A program made the position numbers and the translations under genes. From an uncultured Allobosea sp. (GTDB lineage: Bacteria; Pseudomonadota; Alphaproteobacteria; Rhizobiales; Beijerinckiaceae): 64,000 bases of DNA. A model generated the notes under the pieces. It was not told the origin of the DNA. It searched no databases and was given only the letters and a program-made list of their open reading frames with translations. This document shows, one piece after another, positions 32,301-39,722 of this stretch. The DNA lies in assembly GCF_945957345.1 (NCBI RefSeq), contig NZ_CAMFKW010000020.1, forward strand, positions 1 through 64,000. Reading direction: 5' to 3'. Each line of letters starts with the position of its first letter. Positions within the stretch are counted from its first letter, which is position 1.

Positions 32301-32490
32301 TGACCTGCGTCTCGATGATTTCGGCCGAAGCGCCGCGATAATCGGTACGGACCGAGACGATCGGCTCGTCGATATTCGGGTACTCGCGGACGGTCAGGCG
32401 GCCATAGGAGACGATGCCGATCAGCATCACCAGAAGGCTCAGCACCGTCGAGAGAACGGGCCGGCGGACGAAGAGTTCGAAGAGGCTCAT
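29395..32490 (-). CDS. RND efflux pump inner-membrane transporter (AcrB/MexF family)
   Basis: A proton-driven inner-membrane exporter of 1031 residues with the 12-TM HAE-1 layout: N-terminal FVRRPVLSTVLSLLVMLIG, porter domain start TVREYPNIDEPIVSV, TM4 region AIGLVVDDAIVVLENVHRH with the paired Asp, and TM10 region TLVGLITKHGILILEF. It exports drugs or other amphiphiles to an outer-membrane channel not encoded here. The last about 20 residues are unusually His-rich (GSRHGAHDEAHDAHGAH). It starts 11 bases after the adaptor gene. Confidence 0.95.
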   Translation of the reverse strand: MSLFELFVRRPVLSTVLSLLVMLIGIVSYGRLTVREYPNIDEPIVSVRTDYRGASAEIIETQVTQILENSIAGIEGIEILSSTSRQERSFIQVRFRPDVDPDVAASDVRDRVSRVRSRMPDEIDEPVIAKVEADSQPILYLSLTSSRHGPLELTDFADRFISDRVQNVTGVAEVRILGQRQYAMRIWLDRARMSAYNVSVQEVEAAVRSQNIEIPSGRIESNDREFTVLSQTSMTTPAEFREIVVKDANGFPVKVKDIAKVELGAREERNAAWFRGTPSVTIGIVKQATANPLDVSAGIEEALPGIIEDLPQGMSLAKSYDSSVFIDRSIKAVFQTILEAIVLVVLIIFIFLRSARATLIPLVTIPVSLIGSFALMYAFGFTVNTLTLLSMVLAIGLVVDDAIVVLENVHRHIEDGMKPTPAAIRGINEIAFAVVAMTLTLVAVYAPMAFSTGRTGKLFIEFALTLAGAVLVSGFVALTLTPMMCAKLLRHHEKHNWLYNVLEGGFNALSRGYKASLRAALSVRPLIVLLALCVAGGGYFFFTSLRAELSPVEDRGTINVIGVAPEGATISFTADYARQVEAYFRKIPEVETYLVITGFPDVTRAIAMARLKPWEERHRKQQDLVAEINRGLSQIPGIRLFATNPASLGQGQATSKPVEFVLRSSEPYAQIKSYVDQLMAEVANSPILTNVESNLILDKPQIKVSIDRQRAADLGVNVDIIGRTMETLLGGRQVTRFNMNSKQYDVVLQVEGAERNTPQALQSIYLMGRGGAVVQLSSLVQVEETVAPKELVRFNQLRSATITAIPAPGYSLGDALKVLEEGAQRVLPNTVQIDYSGQSREFKQSGASIFVVFLLALGFIYLVLAAQFESFVDPIVIMVSVPLSLTGALAALYYTGGTMNVYSQIGLITLVGLITKHGILILEFTNQLREEGREMIDALVEAAELRLRPILMTTGAMVLGAVPLAIAHGAGAESRSQIGWVIVGGMTFGTLLTLYVVPVAYSYLARKVHGSRHGAHDEAHDAHGAHPAPAE

Positions 32491-32501
32491 CAGGGTTCGT
32501 C

Positions 32502-33581
32502 CTAGAGCTGGCTCGTCTGGACGACCTTGTCCTTGATCGCGATGATCGCACCGTCGCGCAACCGCATCTGGCCGGCGGTGATGATCTGCATGTCGGGTTT
32601 CAGCCCGCTGACGATCTCGACCTTGCCGGGCAGACGCTTGCCCAGCTCGACGGTGACGCGCTTCGCCTTACCTTTGTCGACGACATAAACCATCTTGCCG
32701 ACGGCATCCGGCACCACGGCCATTTCCGGCACCAGGATCGCGTTCTCGCGCTGGTCAACGGTAATGGCGAGGCGAGCGAAGAGGCCGGGCTTCAGCACGA
32801 GATCGGCGTTCGGGATGTTGGCGCGCAGGCGGATCGCCCTGCCGTTCACGTCGACCACCGGGTCGATCGCGTAGATCTGGCCCTGGAACTTGCGGTCCGG
32901 CACCGCATCGACCTTCATCTGCACGGGCTGTCCGGTCTTGAGGCGGCTGAGATAGATCTCGGGCACGCGGAAATCGATCTTGATCGGGTCGATGCTGGTC
33001 AGCGTGATCAGTTGCTTGCCGACCGAGACGTAGTCGCCGACGCCGACCGAGCGCAGGCCGACGACGCCGTTGAACGGCGCCACGATGGTCGACTGCGCGA
33101 GCTTGGCCCTGGCGAGCTGGACGCGGGCCTCGGTGGAAGCGAGCTTCGCTGCGGATTCATCGAGCGCGACCTGCGTGCCCGAACCGCGCGAGACCAGCCC
33201 CCGGAGCCGGTCATTGGTGTCGCGGGCGAGGTTGAGGTCAGCCATCGCCTGCTTGAGCTCGGCATCGAGGATCGCCGTATCGAGCTTGACCAGTTCCTGT
33301 CCGGCTTTGACGGGCTCGCCCTCCTTGAAGCCGAGGAAGACGACGCGGCCGGCGATTTCAGGCGCAATCACCACGGTTTCGTCGGCGGCAAGCGTGCCGA
33401 GCGCCTCGACCTCCTCGCTGACGGTAGCGAGCTCGATGGAAGCGACCTCGACCGGCACGGCGCGCGGGCCGGAGACCGCGCTGGCCTGTGCCTGCTGGGT
33501 GCCGGCGCGCTGGTTGCGGTAGGCGTAATAGCCACCGCCCGCGATGGCGGCGACGAGAACAAGAAGAACAAACCGCTTCAT
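32502..33581 (-). CDS. RND efflux periplasmic adaptor (membrane fusion protein)
   Basis: The adaptor that joins the pump to its outer-membrane channel, 359 residues. It has an N-terminal membrane anchor (MKRFVLLVLVAAIAGGGYYAY), the barrel-sandwich motif GRVVFLGFKEGEPVKAGQELV, a helical hairpin (about 105-165), the return strand APFNGVVGLRSVGVGDYVSVG and a beta-barrel domain (FRVPEIYLSRLKTGQPV). I use the ATG at 33581; the frame is open nine codons further. First gene of the pump operon; no regulator is adjacent. Confidence 0.93.
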   Translation of the reverse strand: MKRFVLLVLVAAIAGGGYYAYRNQRAGTQQAQASAVSGPRAVPVEVASIELATVSEEVEALGTLAADETVVIAPEIAGRVVFLGFKEGEPVKAGQELVKLDTAILDAELKQAMADLNLARDTNDRLRGLVSRGSGTQVALDESAAKLASTEARVQLARAKLAQSTIVAPFNGVVGLRSVGVGDYVSVGKQLITLTSIDPIKIDFRVPEIYLSRLKTGQPVQMKVDAVPDRKFQGQIYAIDPVVDVNGRAIRLRANIPNADLVLKPGLFARLAITVDQRENAILVPEMAVVPDAVGKMVYVVDKGKAKRVTVELGKRLPGKVEIVSGLKPDMQIITAGQMRLRDGAIIAIKDKVVQTSQL

Positions 33582-33662
33582 CAGGCTGGAGGCTCCGTTG
33601 CCGCGCATTAGTCTTAAATGGAACGAAAGGCGTTGCTAAGATGCCGGCGTGCCACAGCGGCA

Positions 33663-33680
33663 CAAAAATAGCGATTTTTG
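33663..33680. promoter_or_regulatory. AT-rich inverted repeat before the efflux operon
   Basis: CAAAAAT-AGCG-ATTTTTG is a perfect 7-bp inverted repeat in an otherwise GC-rich gap, 82 bases before the adaptor start. It follows a smaller GTGCC/GGCAC pair (33649-33663). It could be an operator for a TetR- or MarR-type regulator or a transcript end. The rest of the 427-bp gap 33582-34008 holds a Pho box and no gene that I can see. Confidence 0.35.
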
Positions 33681-33891
33681 CGCCGATGCCGCATCGATCC
33701 GGCCTTGCGGCCATCAATGCAAGATGCTTGCCGGCAGGAAGCCCACCGTCACGGGCCTCTCCGCCGCACGCAGACATCCATCGTGATCCTGCCGGCTGGC
33801 CGGGAAACGTCCAAGCGCATTCTGGCGACCTCACGAAACGTTGACCGACTGGCGCAGGCGCGATGGCTGCTTTTTCGCGGCTTTGCACCTG

Positions 33892-33909
33892 CTGTCACGC
33901 CGCTGTCAT
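33892..33909 (+). promoter_or_regulatory. Pho box upstream of phnC
   Basis: CTGTCAC-GCCG-CTGTCAT: two 7-base half-sites repeated at an 11-bp step, the layout of PhoB binding sites. It lies 100 bases before the phnC start, on the coding strand. This predicts induction of phnCDE under phosphate starvation, as known for phn operons in Enterobacteria and rhizobia. Confidence 0.7.
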
Positions 33910-34008
33910 CGGTGGCCGCTAGGGCTCGCGGCGATCGAGACGCCTGACCCTCCGGCCCTGGCCGGACGGGGACGCGCTCACGCCCGTATCCTGCCCGAGA
34001 ACCATTTC

Positions 34009-34827
34009 ATGCTCCGCATCGAAGGCCTGACCAAGCGCTTTGGCGACAGGAACGCGGTCGACGCCGTCACCCTGACCGTGCCGAAGGGAGAGATGGTCGG
34101 CGTCATCGGCCCCTCCGGCGCCGGCAAGTCGACGCTGCTGCGCATGCTGAACCGCCTGACCGAGCCGACATCCGGCCAGATCGTCTGCGAGGAGCAGGAT
34201 GTCACCGGCCTGAAGGGCGCCTCGCTGCGCCGCTGGCGTCGCGACACCGCGATGATCTTCCAGCAGTTCAACCTCGTCGGCCGTCTCGACGTGTTGACCA
34301 ATGTCCTGCTCGGCCGGCTGAACCACCGCTCGGCGGCGCTGACGCTGGTCAAGAGCTTCTCCGAGGACGACAAGATCCGCGCCATCGCGGCGCTCGAGCG
34401 CCTCGACATGGGTCATCTCCTCGCGCAACGCGCCGAGACCCTGTCCGGCGGGCAGCAGCAGCGCGTCGCCATCGCCCGCGCCCTTGTCCAGGAGCCGCGC
34501 ATCATCCTCGCCGATGAGCCGATTGCCTCGCTTGACCCGCGCAACACCCAGGTCGTCATGGACGCGCTGTTCCGCATCAATCGCGAGGACGGCATCACCG
34601 TGATGTGCAATCTGCACGACCTCGACATCGCCGCGAAGTACTGCGACCGCCTGATCGGCATGTCCGCCGGCAAGGTCGTGTTCGACGACGTGCCGCAAGC
34701 GCTGACCCGCGAGATCGCGGCCGAGCTCTACGGCATCGAAGCCAAGGATGCCGGCGCCGAGGCGCTGGATGCGCTCGACGCAATCGCCGCCTCCGAGGCG
34801 AAGCGCGCCCGCCAGAAGACCGCCTGA
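34009..34827 (+). CDS. phnC: phosphonate ABC transporter ATP-binding protein
   Basis: The ATPase that powers phosphonate import, 272 residues. Walker A is GPSGAGKST (34-42), the signature LSGGQQQR, Walker B IILADEP, and the switch is NLHD. The start [17 protein letters not shown] matches the family. The frame is open 56 codons upstream through the promoter region, which I reject as start because the Pho box lies there. First gene of phnC-D-E1-E2. Confidence 0.95.
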   Translation: MLRIEGLTKRFGDRNAVDAVTLTVPKGEMVGVIGPSGAGKSTLLRMLNRLTEPTSGQIVCEEQDVTGLKGASLRRWRRDTAMIFQQFNLVGRLDVLTNVLLGRLNHRSAALTLVKSFSEDDKIRAIAALERLDMGHLLAQRAETLSGGQQQRVAIARALVQEPRIILADEPIASLDPRNTQVVMDALFRINREDGITVMCNLHDLDIAAKYCDRLIGMSAGKVVFDDVPQALTREIAAELYGIEAKDAGAEALDALDAIAASEAKRARQKTA

Positions 34828-34909
34828 CTTCCTGAGATCGCCGGACCGGCCCGAAGGCCGTCGCCGCGAGAAGACCATCCCGCCTACGACTACAACCAGG
34901 AGCACACCG

Positions 34910-35824
34910 ATGCTGACCCGTCGTCATACCCTCAAGCTCGCCGCCGCCGGCCTCGCCGCCGCCGCTGCCCCGGCTTTCGCCCAGGACTGGAAAGCGAAAT
35001 ATCCGGAGATCGTCTTCGCGATCATCCCGGCAGAGAACGCTTCGGGCGTCGTCGAGCGCTACACCCCCTTCGTGAACTACCTCGCGAAGGAACTCGGCAC
35101 CAAGGTGACGCTGCGCATCGCCAACGACTATGCCGCGATCATCGAAGGCCAGCGCGCCGGCAACATCCATATCGGCATGTATGGCCCGGCTTCCTTCGCC
35201 CGCGCCCGCATGACCGGCGCCAAGGTCGATGCCTTCGCCATCGAGACCAATCTCGACGGCACCAAGGGCTATCACTCGGTCTTCTACGTGAAGAAGGACT
35301 CGCCCTATCAGAAGGTCGAGGACCTCAAGGGCAAGAATCTCGGCCTCGTCGACCCGAACTCGACCTCCGGCAACAACGTCCCGCGGTTCGTGCTGAACCA
35401 GATGAAGATCGAGCCGGAAACCTTCTTCTCGAAGGTCGTCTACACCGGCAGCCACGAGAACGCGATCATCGCGCTCCAGCAGGGCACGGTCGACATGGCC
35501 GCCAACTGGTGGAACGACGAGCAGGAATCCAACCTGCAGCGCATGGCCCGCAAGAACATGGTCAAGGCCGACGACTTCCGGATCATCTACAAGTCCGAGC
35601 AGATCGTGAACTCGCCGATGGCCTATCTCTCCGACATGCCGGAGGAGCTGAAGGCCAAGATCCGCGACGCCGTCCTGAACCTCGCCACCAAGGACAAGGT
35701 TGCCTTCGACAAGATCTATGAAGGCAAGCAGGGCCCGCTCGTCGCCGTCGACAACAAGGCCTACGACCCGATCATCGAGCTCAACAAGTTCGTCGACGAA
35801 CTCCGCAAGAAGAAGTCGTCGTAA
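34910..35824 (+). CDS. phnD: phosphonate ABC transporter substrate-binding protein
   Basis: Periplasmic phosphonate-binding protein of 304 residues. A leader (LTRRHTLKLAAAGLAAAAAP, then AFAQ) precedes the mature start DWKAKYPEIVFAIIPAENAS. Family marks are IHIGMYGPASFARA, LVDPNSTSGNNVPRF and AANWWNDEQESN. CCAGGAGCAC gives a good ribosome site. It follows phnC by 82 bases; the next permease gene is separated from it by repeat copy C. Confidence 0.95.
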   Translation: MLTRRHTLKLAAAGLAAAAAPAFAQDWKAKYPEIVFAIIPAENASGVVERYTPFVNYLAKELGTKVTLRIANDYAAIIEGQRAGNIHIGMYGPASFARARMTGAKVDAFAIETNLDGTKGYHSVFYVKKDSPYQKVEDLKGKNLGLVDPNSTSGNNVPRFVLNQMKIEPETFFSKVVYTGSHENAIIALQQGTVDMAANWWNDEQESNLQRMARKNMVKADDFRIIYKSEQIVNSPMAYLSDMPEELKAKIRDAVLNLATKDKVAFDKIYEGKQGPLVAVDNKAYDPIIELNKFVDELRKKKSS

Positions 35825-35844
35825 GCAGCACGCCTGCTCTCGCC

Positions 35845-35940
35845 GTCATGGTCGGGCTTGTCCCGACCATCCACGCCTTCGCTTCGCCGATCGAACGCGG
35901 TGTTCAAGACGTGCATGCTCGCCACAAGGGCGAGCATGAC
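35845..35940. repeat. dispersed cloverleaf palindrome, copy C
   Basis: A 96-bp copy in the orientation of copy B: GTCATG, hairpin GGTCGGG/CCCGACC, CCACG arm, longer variable loop, AAGACGTG arm, hairpin GCTCGCC/GGCGAGC, CATGAC. It begins 20 bases after the phnD stop and lies inside the phnCDE transcript, 48 bases before phnE1. It may lower permease expression relative to PhnD or protect the 3' end of phnCD mRNA. Confidence 0.87.
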
Positions 35941-35988
35941 GGCTGAGGCGCCACCTGGCGCCCTCTCCGGCAACGGACGCAGAATTCC

Positions 35989-36870
35989 ATGACCCTCGCG
36001 ATCGACCGCAACGACCCTGCCATCCGAGCCCATGCCGAGACCTATCGGCAGACAGCCTCGGCCAAGCGCCGGCAGGCCCTGATCGGCATCGTCGTCTTCA
36101 TCGCCTGCGTGCTGCTCTCGGCGCGGGGCGCCGAGGTCGATCTCGCCAAGTTCTTCGAGAACATCAACCGCTTCCCGAAATACATCTACGAGACACTGCC
36201 GACGCTCCGGCTCTCAAGCCTCGGCTCTGACCTCGCCGAATGGTACTGGGGCCTGAAAGGCTGGCTGAAGCTGCTCTGGCAGACCGTGCTGATCGCCTAT
36301 GTCGGTACGATCCTTGGCGCCGCCGGCGCCTTCCTGTTCTGCTTCGCCGCCGCTGCCAATCTCGGCCGGGCCACCTGGCTGCGCTTCGCGGTACGCCGCT
36401 ATCTCGAATTCTGCCGCACCGTTCCCGAAATCGTCTTCGCGCTGATCTTCGTCATCGCCTTCGGCCTTGGGCCTTTGCCCGGCGTGCTCGCCATCGCGAT
36501 CCACACCATGGGTGCGCTCGGCAAGCTCTTCTCCGAGGTGGTCGAGAATATCGATCTGAAGCCGGTCGACGGCGTCACCGCATCCGGCGGAAGCTGGTGG
36601 CAGATTGTACGCTTCGCCGTCGTGCCGCAGGTGCTCTCCAATTTCGCGAGCTACGCGCTACTGCGCTTCGAGATAAATGTCCGCGGCGCCTCGATCATGG
36701 GCTTCGTCGGCGCCGGCGGCATCGGTCAGGACCTGATCGAAGCGATCCGCAAGTTCTACTTCACCGATGTCAGCGCCATCCTGCTGCTGATCATCATCGC
36801 GGTGATGCTGATCGACTACGGCACCGAGCGACTGCGCCACGCCCTCCTCAGCCTGGAGCACGGCCGATGA
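35989..36870 (+). CDS. phnE: phosphonate ABC transporter permease, first copy
   Basis: Inner-membrane permease of the phosphonate importer, 293 residues. A charged N-terminus precedes TM1 (ALIGIVVFIACVLLSA). The TM bundle includes FCRTVPEIVFALIFVIAFG and the EAA-type loop GVTASGGSWWQIVRFAVVP, then GFVGAGGIGQDL. It overlaps the second permease by four bases (ATGA). Two tandem PhnE proteins presumably form a heterodimer, as in rhizobial phnCDE1E2 loci. Confidence 0.94.
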   Translation: MTLAIDRNDPAIRAHAETYRQTASAKRRQALIGIVVFIACVLLSARGAEVDLAKFFENINRFPKYIYETLPTLRLSSLGSDLAEWYWGLKGWLKLLWQTVLIAYVGTILGAAGAFLFCFAAAANLGRATWLRFAVRRYLEFCRTVPEIVFALIFVIAFGLGPLPGVLAIAIHTMGALGKLFSEVVENIDLKPVDGVTASGGSWWQIVRFAVVPQVLSNFASYALLRFEINVRGASIMGFVGAGGIGQDLIEAIRKFYFTDVSAILLLIIIAVMLIDYGTERLRHALLSLEHGR

Positions 36871-37721
36871 GCCTCGCCCTTTCGACAGCCGAGCGCGCCG
36901 ACATCCTCAAGCGCCATGAGGCCGCGATCCGGGGCTCCCTCAGGACGAAGCTCGCGACGATCGGCACCATCGCCGCCCTCGCCGGCCTCTTCCTCTACGG
37001 GTTGACGACGCTCGAGACCTCTCTGTGGAAGCTGATCGGAGGCTTGAGCAATCTCGGCACCTTCGTCGTGCTGATGCTGCCGCCCGATCCCGGCTCCTTC
37101 GCCCGCGCCATCATCTTCGTGAAGGCCCTGTTCGAGACCATCGCCATCGCCTTCCTCGGTACCGTTCTCGCCGCCACCCTTGCCCTGCCGCTCGGTTTCA
37201 TCGCGGCGCGCAACGTCGTCGCCAACCGCGTCGTGCATTTCCTCGCCCGCCGCTCGCTCGACACGGTGCGCGGCGTCGACGCCCTGATCTGGGCGTTGAT
37301 CTGGGTGAACGTCGTCGGCCTCGGCCCCTTCGCCGGCATGCTCGCCATTATGACCAGCGATCTCGGCGCCTTCGGCAAGCTCTATTCCGAGGCGATCGAG
37401 GCGGCCGACCGCAAGCCGGTCGAGGGCGTCTCCTCCGTCGGCGGCGGCAAGGCGCATGAGATCCGCTTCGGCCTGCTGCCGCAGGTGCTGCCGGTGATCG
37501 CGAGCCAGGTGCTCTATTTCATCGAGTCGAACACCCGCTCTTCGACCATCATCGGCATCGTCGGCGCCGGCGGCATCGGCCTCTATCTCGCCGAGACGAT
37601 CCGCACGCTGGAATGGCAGCAGGTCTCCTTCCTGATCTTGCTGGTCCTGGCTGCGGTCTCGGCGATCGACTTCCTGTCGGGCAAGCTGCGCTTCGCGATC
37701 ATCGGCCGCCGGACGAGCTGA
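36867..37721 (+). CDS. phnE2: phosphonate ABC transporter permease, second copy
   Basis: The second PhnE permease, 284 residues. It shows FIAARNVVANRVVHFLARR, DTVRGVDALIWALIWVNVVG, an EAA loop (GVSSVGGGKAHEIRFGLLP) and IIGIVGAGGIGLYLAETIR. Its ATG sits in the stop of the first copy, so translation is coupled. Repeat copy D follows 29 bases after its stop and probably ends the transcript. Confidence 0.94.
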   Translation: MSLALSTAERADILKRHEAAIRGSLRTKLATIGTIAALAGLFLYGLTTLETSLWKLIGGLSNLGTFVVLMLPPDPGSFARAIIFVKALFETIAIAFLGTVLAATLALPLGFIAARNVVANRVVHFLARRSLDTVRGVDALIWALIWVNVVGLGPFAGMLAIMTSDLGAFGKLYSEAIEAADRKPVEGVSSVGGGKAHEIRFGLLPQVLPVIASQVLYFIESNTRSSTIIGIVGAGGIGLYLAETIRTLEWQQVSFLILLVLAAVSAIDFLSGKLRFAIIGRRTS

Positions 37722-37750
37722 GATCGGAGACAGACCTGGAAGGACCAGGC

Positions 37751-37841
37751 GTCATGCTCGCCCTTGTGGCGAGCATCCACGTCTTGAACGCCGCAATCGC
37801 CGAAAGAAGACGTGGATGGCCGGGACAAGCCCGACCATGAC
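37751..37841. repeat. dispersed cloverleaf palindrome, copy D
   Basis: A 91-bp copy in the orientation of copy A: hairpin GCTCGCC/GGCGAGC first, arms CCACGTCTT/AAGACGTGG, and the GGCCGGG/CCCGACC hairpin last, within GTCATG...CATGAC. It lies between convergent phnE2 and phnF, ending 15 bases before the phnF stop. With copy C it brackets phnE1-phnE2 in inverted orientation. Confidence 0.88.
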
Positions 37842-37856
37842 GAGGATCGTACTCCT

Positions 37857-38600
37857 TCAATCCCCGAACGGCTCGATCACCATTTCCATGCGCTCGGCAG
37901 CGAAGACGCTGCTCACGAGATGCACCGGTGTCAGGTCCGGCAAGGCGTCGACCGCCGTCGAGATCATCACGGCCGCCTCGGGCGCGATCTCCAGCAGCTC
38001 CGCCTCGCGCTCATCGGCCAGTCTCGCCGTCAAACGCGTCGACAGGCGGACGTAGTCCGCGATCCCATAGACCTTGAAGGCGGCCGTGATCGAGCCCGCC
38101 GCCTCGCGATAGGCCTTGTCGAAATCCGGAAAGCGCTCGACCGAGAGCCAATGCGTGCCCGTGCCCATCGGCACGCCATCGGCGAGACTCACGCCCTGCA
38201 CCTGCCAAAGCGGCGTCCCGGTCTTCAGCTTGAGCGCAGTACAAGCCGCCGCCTCGCCCACGACCACCTCGGCCGAGAGCATGCGGCTCGTACCGGTGAT
38301 GCCGAGCCTGCCCATATTGGTGCGCATGCTGACGCGCCGGCCGATCGGATAAGGCAGGCGCGGCGCCGTCACCTGCGTGCCACGGCCGCGCGCAACCGTC
38401 ACCAGCCCCTGATCGGCCAGATGCCGGAAGGCTTGCCGCACGGTATGGCGATGCACGCCATAGCGCTCCGCCAGCGCGACCGAGGCCGGCAGCGTGTCAC
38501 CGAGCTTGTACTCGCCGCGCCCGATCGCATCCGCCAGTTCATCGGCAATGCGCCGCCAGGCCGTCCCGCCGTCACGTTCCGCAAGCGCGGCATCCGTCAT
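37857..38600 (-). CDS. phnF: phosphonate regulator PhnF, GntR/HutC family
   Basis: A transcription factor of 247 residues with an N-terminal winged helix (GEYKLGDTLPASVALAERYG, then VHRHTVRQAFRHLADQGLV) and a C-terminal UTRA ligand-binding domain (LSVERFPDFDKAYREAAG). The MTDAALAERDG start at 38600 matches the family; an open frame reaching 38903 overlaps phnG and is rejected. It is divergent from phnG across an 88-bp gap that holds two GTxTAGAC palindromes, its probable operators. It likely represses the lyase operon and itself. Confidence 0.9.
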   Translation of the reverse strand: MTDAALAERDGGTAWRRIADELADAIGRGEYKLGDTLPASVALAERYGVHRHTVRQAFRHLADQGLVTVARGRGTQVTAPRLPYPIGRRVSMRTNMGRLGITGTSRMLSAEVVVGEAAACTALKLKTGTPLWQVQGVSLADGVPMGTGTHWLSVERFPDFDKAYREAAGSITAAFKVYGIADYVRLSTRLTARLADEREAELLEIAPEAAVMISTAVDALPDLTPVHLVSSVFAAERMEMVIEPFGD

Positions 38601-38618
38601 CGAATTGTCGCTCAAAAA

Positions 38619-38626
38619 GTATAGAC
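38619..38626. promoter_or_regulatory. candidate PhnF operator 1
   Basis: GTATAGAC, the core known for HutC-subfamily GntR regulators, lies 19 bases upstream of the phnF start codon. A partner site with the same core lies 33 bp further on, about three helical turns, so bound dimers would face the same side of the DNA. Confidence 0.5.
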
Positions 38627-38651
38627 CTTTGCCATCAACTCTCCTAGCATA

Positions 38652-38659
38652 GTCTAGAC
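38652..38659. promoter_or_regulatory. candidate PhnF operator 2
   Basis: GTCTAGAC is a perfect 8-bp palindrome with the HutC-type core, 30 bases before the phnG start. Its position beside the divergent start suggests that PhnF controls the C-P lyase operon. Confidence 0.55.
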
Positions 38660-38688
38660 ATTCGGAACTGACCAGCGAGCTCGCGCCG

Positions 38689-39120
38689 ATGACCCCAAGA
38701 ACCCCGAGGCAAAGCTGGATGGCGACGCTGGCGCGCGCCTCCCGCAGCGAGATCGAAACCCTGCTCGGCGATCCGCCAGACCACGATCTGCTCAAGGCAC
38801 CGGAGACCGGGACCGTGATGGTCGAGGGCCGGGCCGGTGGCGCCGGCCGCCGCTTCAATCTCGGCGAGGCCACTGTGACGCGCTGCGTCGTGCGTCTCTC
38901 CAATGGGCGTATGGGCTTCTCCTATGCGCTCGGCCGCGACGGTCGGAAGGCACGGCTCGCCGCCCTGCTCGACGCCCGTCTCCAGGACGAGGCCGAGGGC
39001 AGCGGGTTGCATCAGGGCGTCGCCGCGCTCGCCGCCCAGCAGGCGGCTGCTCGCGACCTCGCCTCGCGCAAGGCAGCCGCGACCAAGGTCGATTTCTTCA
39101 CACTCGTCAGGGGCGCGTGA
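38689..39120 (+). CDS. phnG: C-P lyase subunit PhnG
   Basis: A small core subunit (143 residues) of the carbon-phosphorus lyase complex PhnGHIJ. Typical parts are RQSWMATLARASRSEIETLL near the start and RRFNLGEATVTRCVVRLSNG followed by GFSYALGRD. It begins the plus-strand lyase operon; its TGA overlaps the ATG of phnH by one base. Confidence 0.95.
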   Translation: MTPRTPRQSWMATLARASRSEIETLLGDPPDHDLLKAPETGTVMVEGRAGGAGRRFNLGEATVTRCVVRLSNGRMGFSYALGRDGRKARLAALLDARLQDEAEGSGLHQGVAALAAQQAAARDLASRKAAATKVDFFTLVRGA

Positions 39121-39722
39121 TGCCGGCCGAAACCATGATCGCTCCCGGCTTCGCCGATCCGGTCTTCCAGTCGCAGGCCGCATTCCGCGCCCTGCTCGCT
39201 GCCCTCTCCGAGCCCGGTACGCTGCAAAGCGTCGCCGCCGAAATCGCGCCGCCGGAAGGTCTTGCCACCGCTACGGCCACCGCCTTGCTGACGCTGGCCG
39301 ATTACGAAACGCCGGTCTGGCTGCCGGAAGCCCTGCGCAGCGGCCCCGCCGGCGCTTGGCTGCGCTTCCACTGCGCCGCCGCACTTGTCGGAACCCCCGC
39401 AGAGGCCGCCTTCGCGGTCATCGATGGCCTGGCGGATGAGCCCAAGCTCTCCACCTTCAATCTCGGCACCGATCAGTTCCCGGATCGTTCGACCACCGTG
39501 ATCGTGCAGGTCCCGGGCCTCGAAGGCGGCCCCGCTCTCACGCTCGCCGGCCCGGGCATCCTCGGCTCGTGCAATATCGCGCCGCAGGGCCTGCGCCCCG
39601 GTTTCACCGATGAATTACGCGAAAACGGCGCGCTCTACCCGCTCGGCGTCGATGTTCTGCTCGCGCATGGCGAGAGCCTGATCGGTCTGCCGCGCTCGAC
39701 GCAAGTTGAGGAGGCCCGCTGA
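39120..39722 (+). CDS. phnH: C-P lyase subunit PhnH
   Basis: Core C-P lyase subunit of 200 residues with a PLP-transferase-like fold that lacks the cofactor in known members. It contains FADPVFQSQAAFRALLAALS near the start, TLLTLADYETPVWL and the C-terminal GIDVL-type segment (LYPLGVDVLLAHGESLIGLP). A GTG one codon upstream is also possible. Overlaps both neighbours by one base (TGATG). Confidence 0.95.
   Translation: MPAETMIAPGFADPVFQSQAAFRALLAALSEPGTLQSVAAEIAPPEGLATATATALLTLADYETPVWLPEALRSGPAGAWLRFHCAAALVGTPAEAAFAVIDGLADEPKLSTFNLGTDQFPDRSTTVIVQVPGLEGGPALTLAGPGILGSCNIAPQGLRPGFTDELRENGALYPLGVDVLLAHGESLIGLPRSTQVEEAR

Noticed and set aside
33841-34008. Upstream extension of phnC
   Set aside because: The region contains the Pho box and presumably the promoter; PhnC homology starts at MLRIEGL.
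38601-38903. N-terminal extension of PhnF
   Set aside because: It would overlap phnG in the opposite direction and cross the operator region; PhnF homology begins at 38600.
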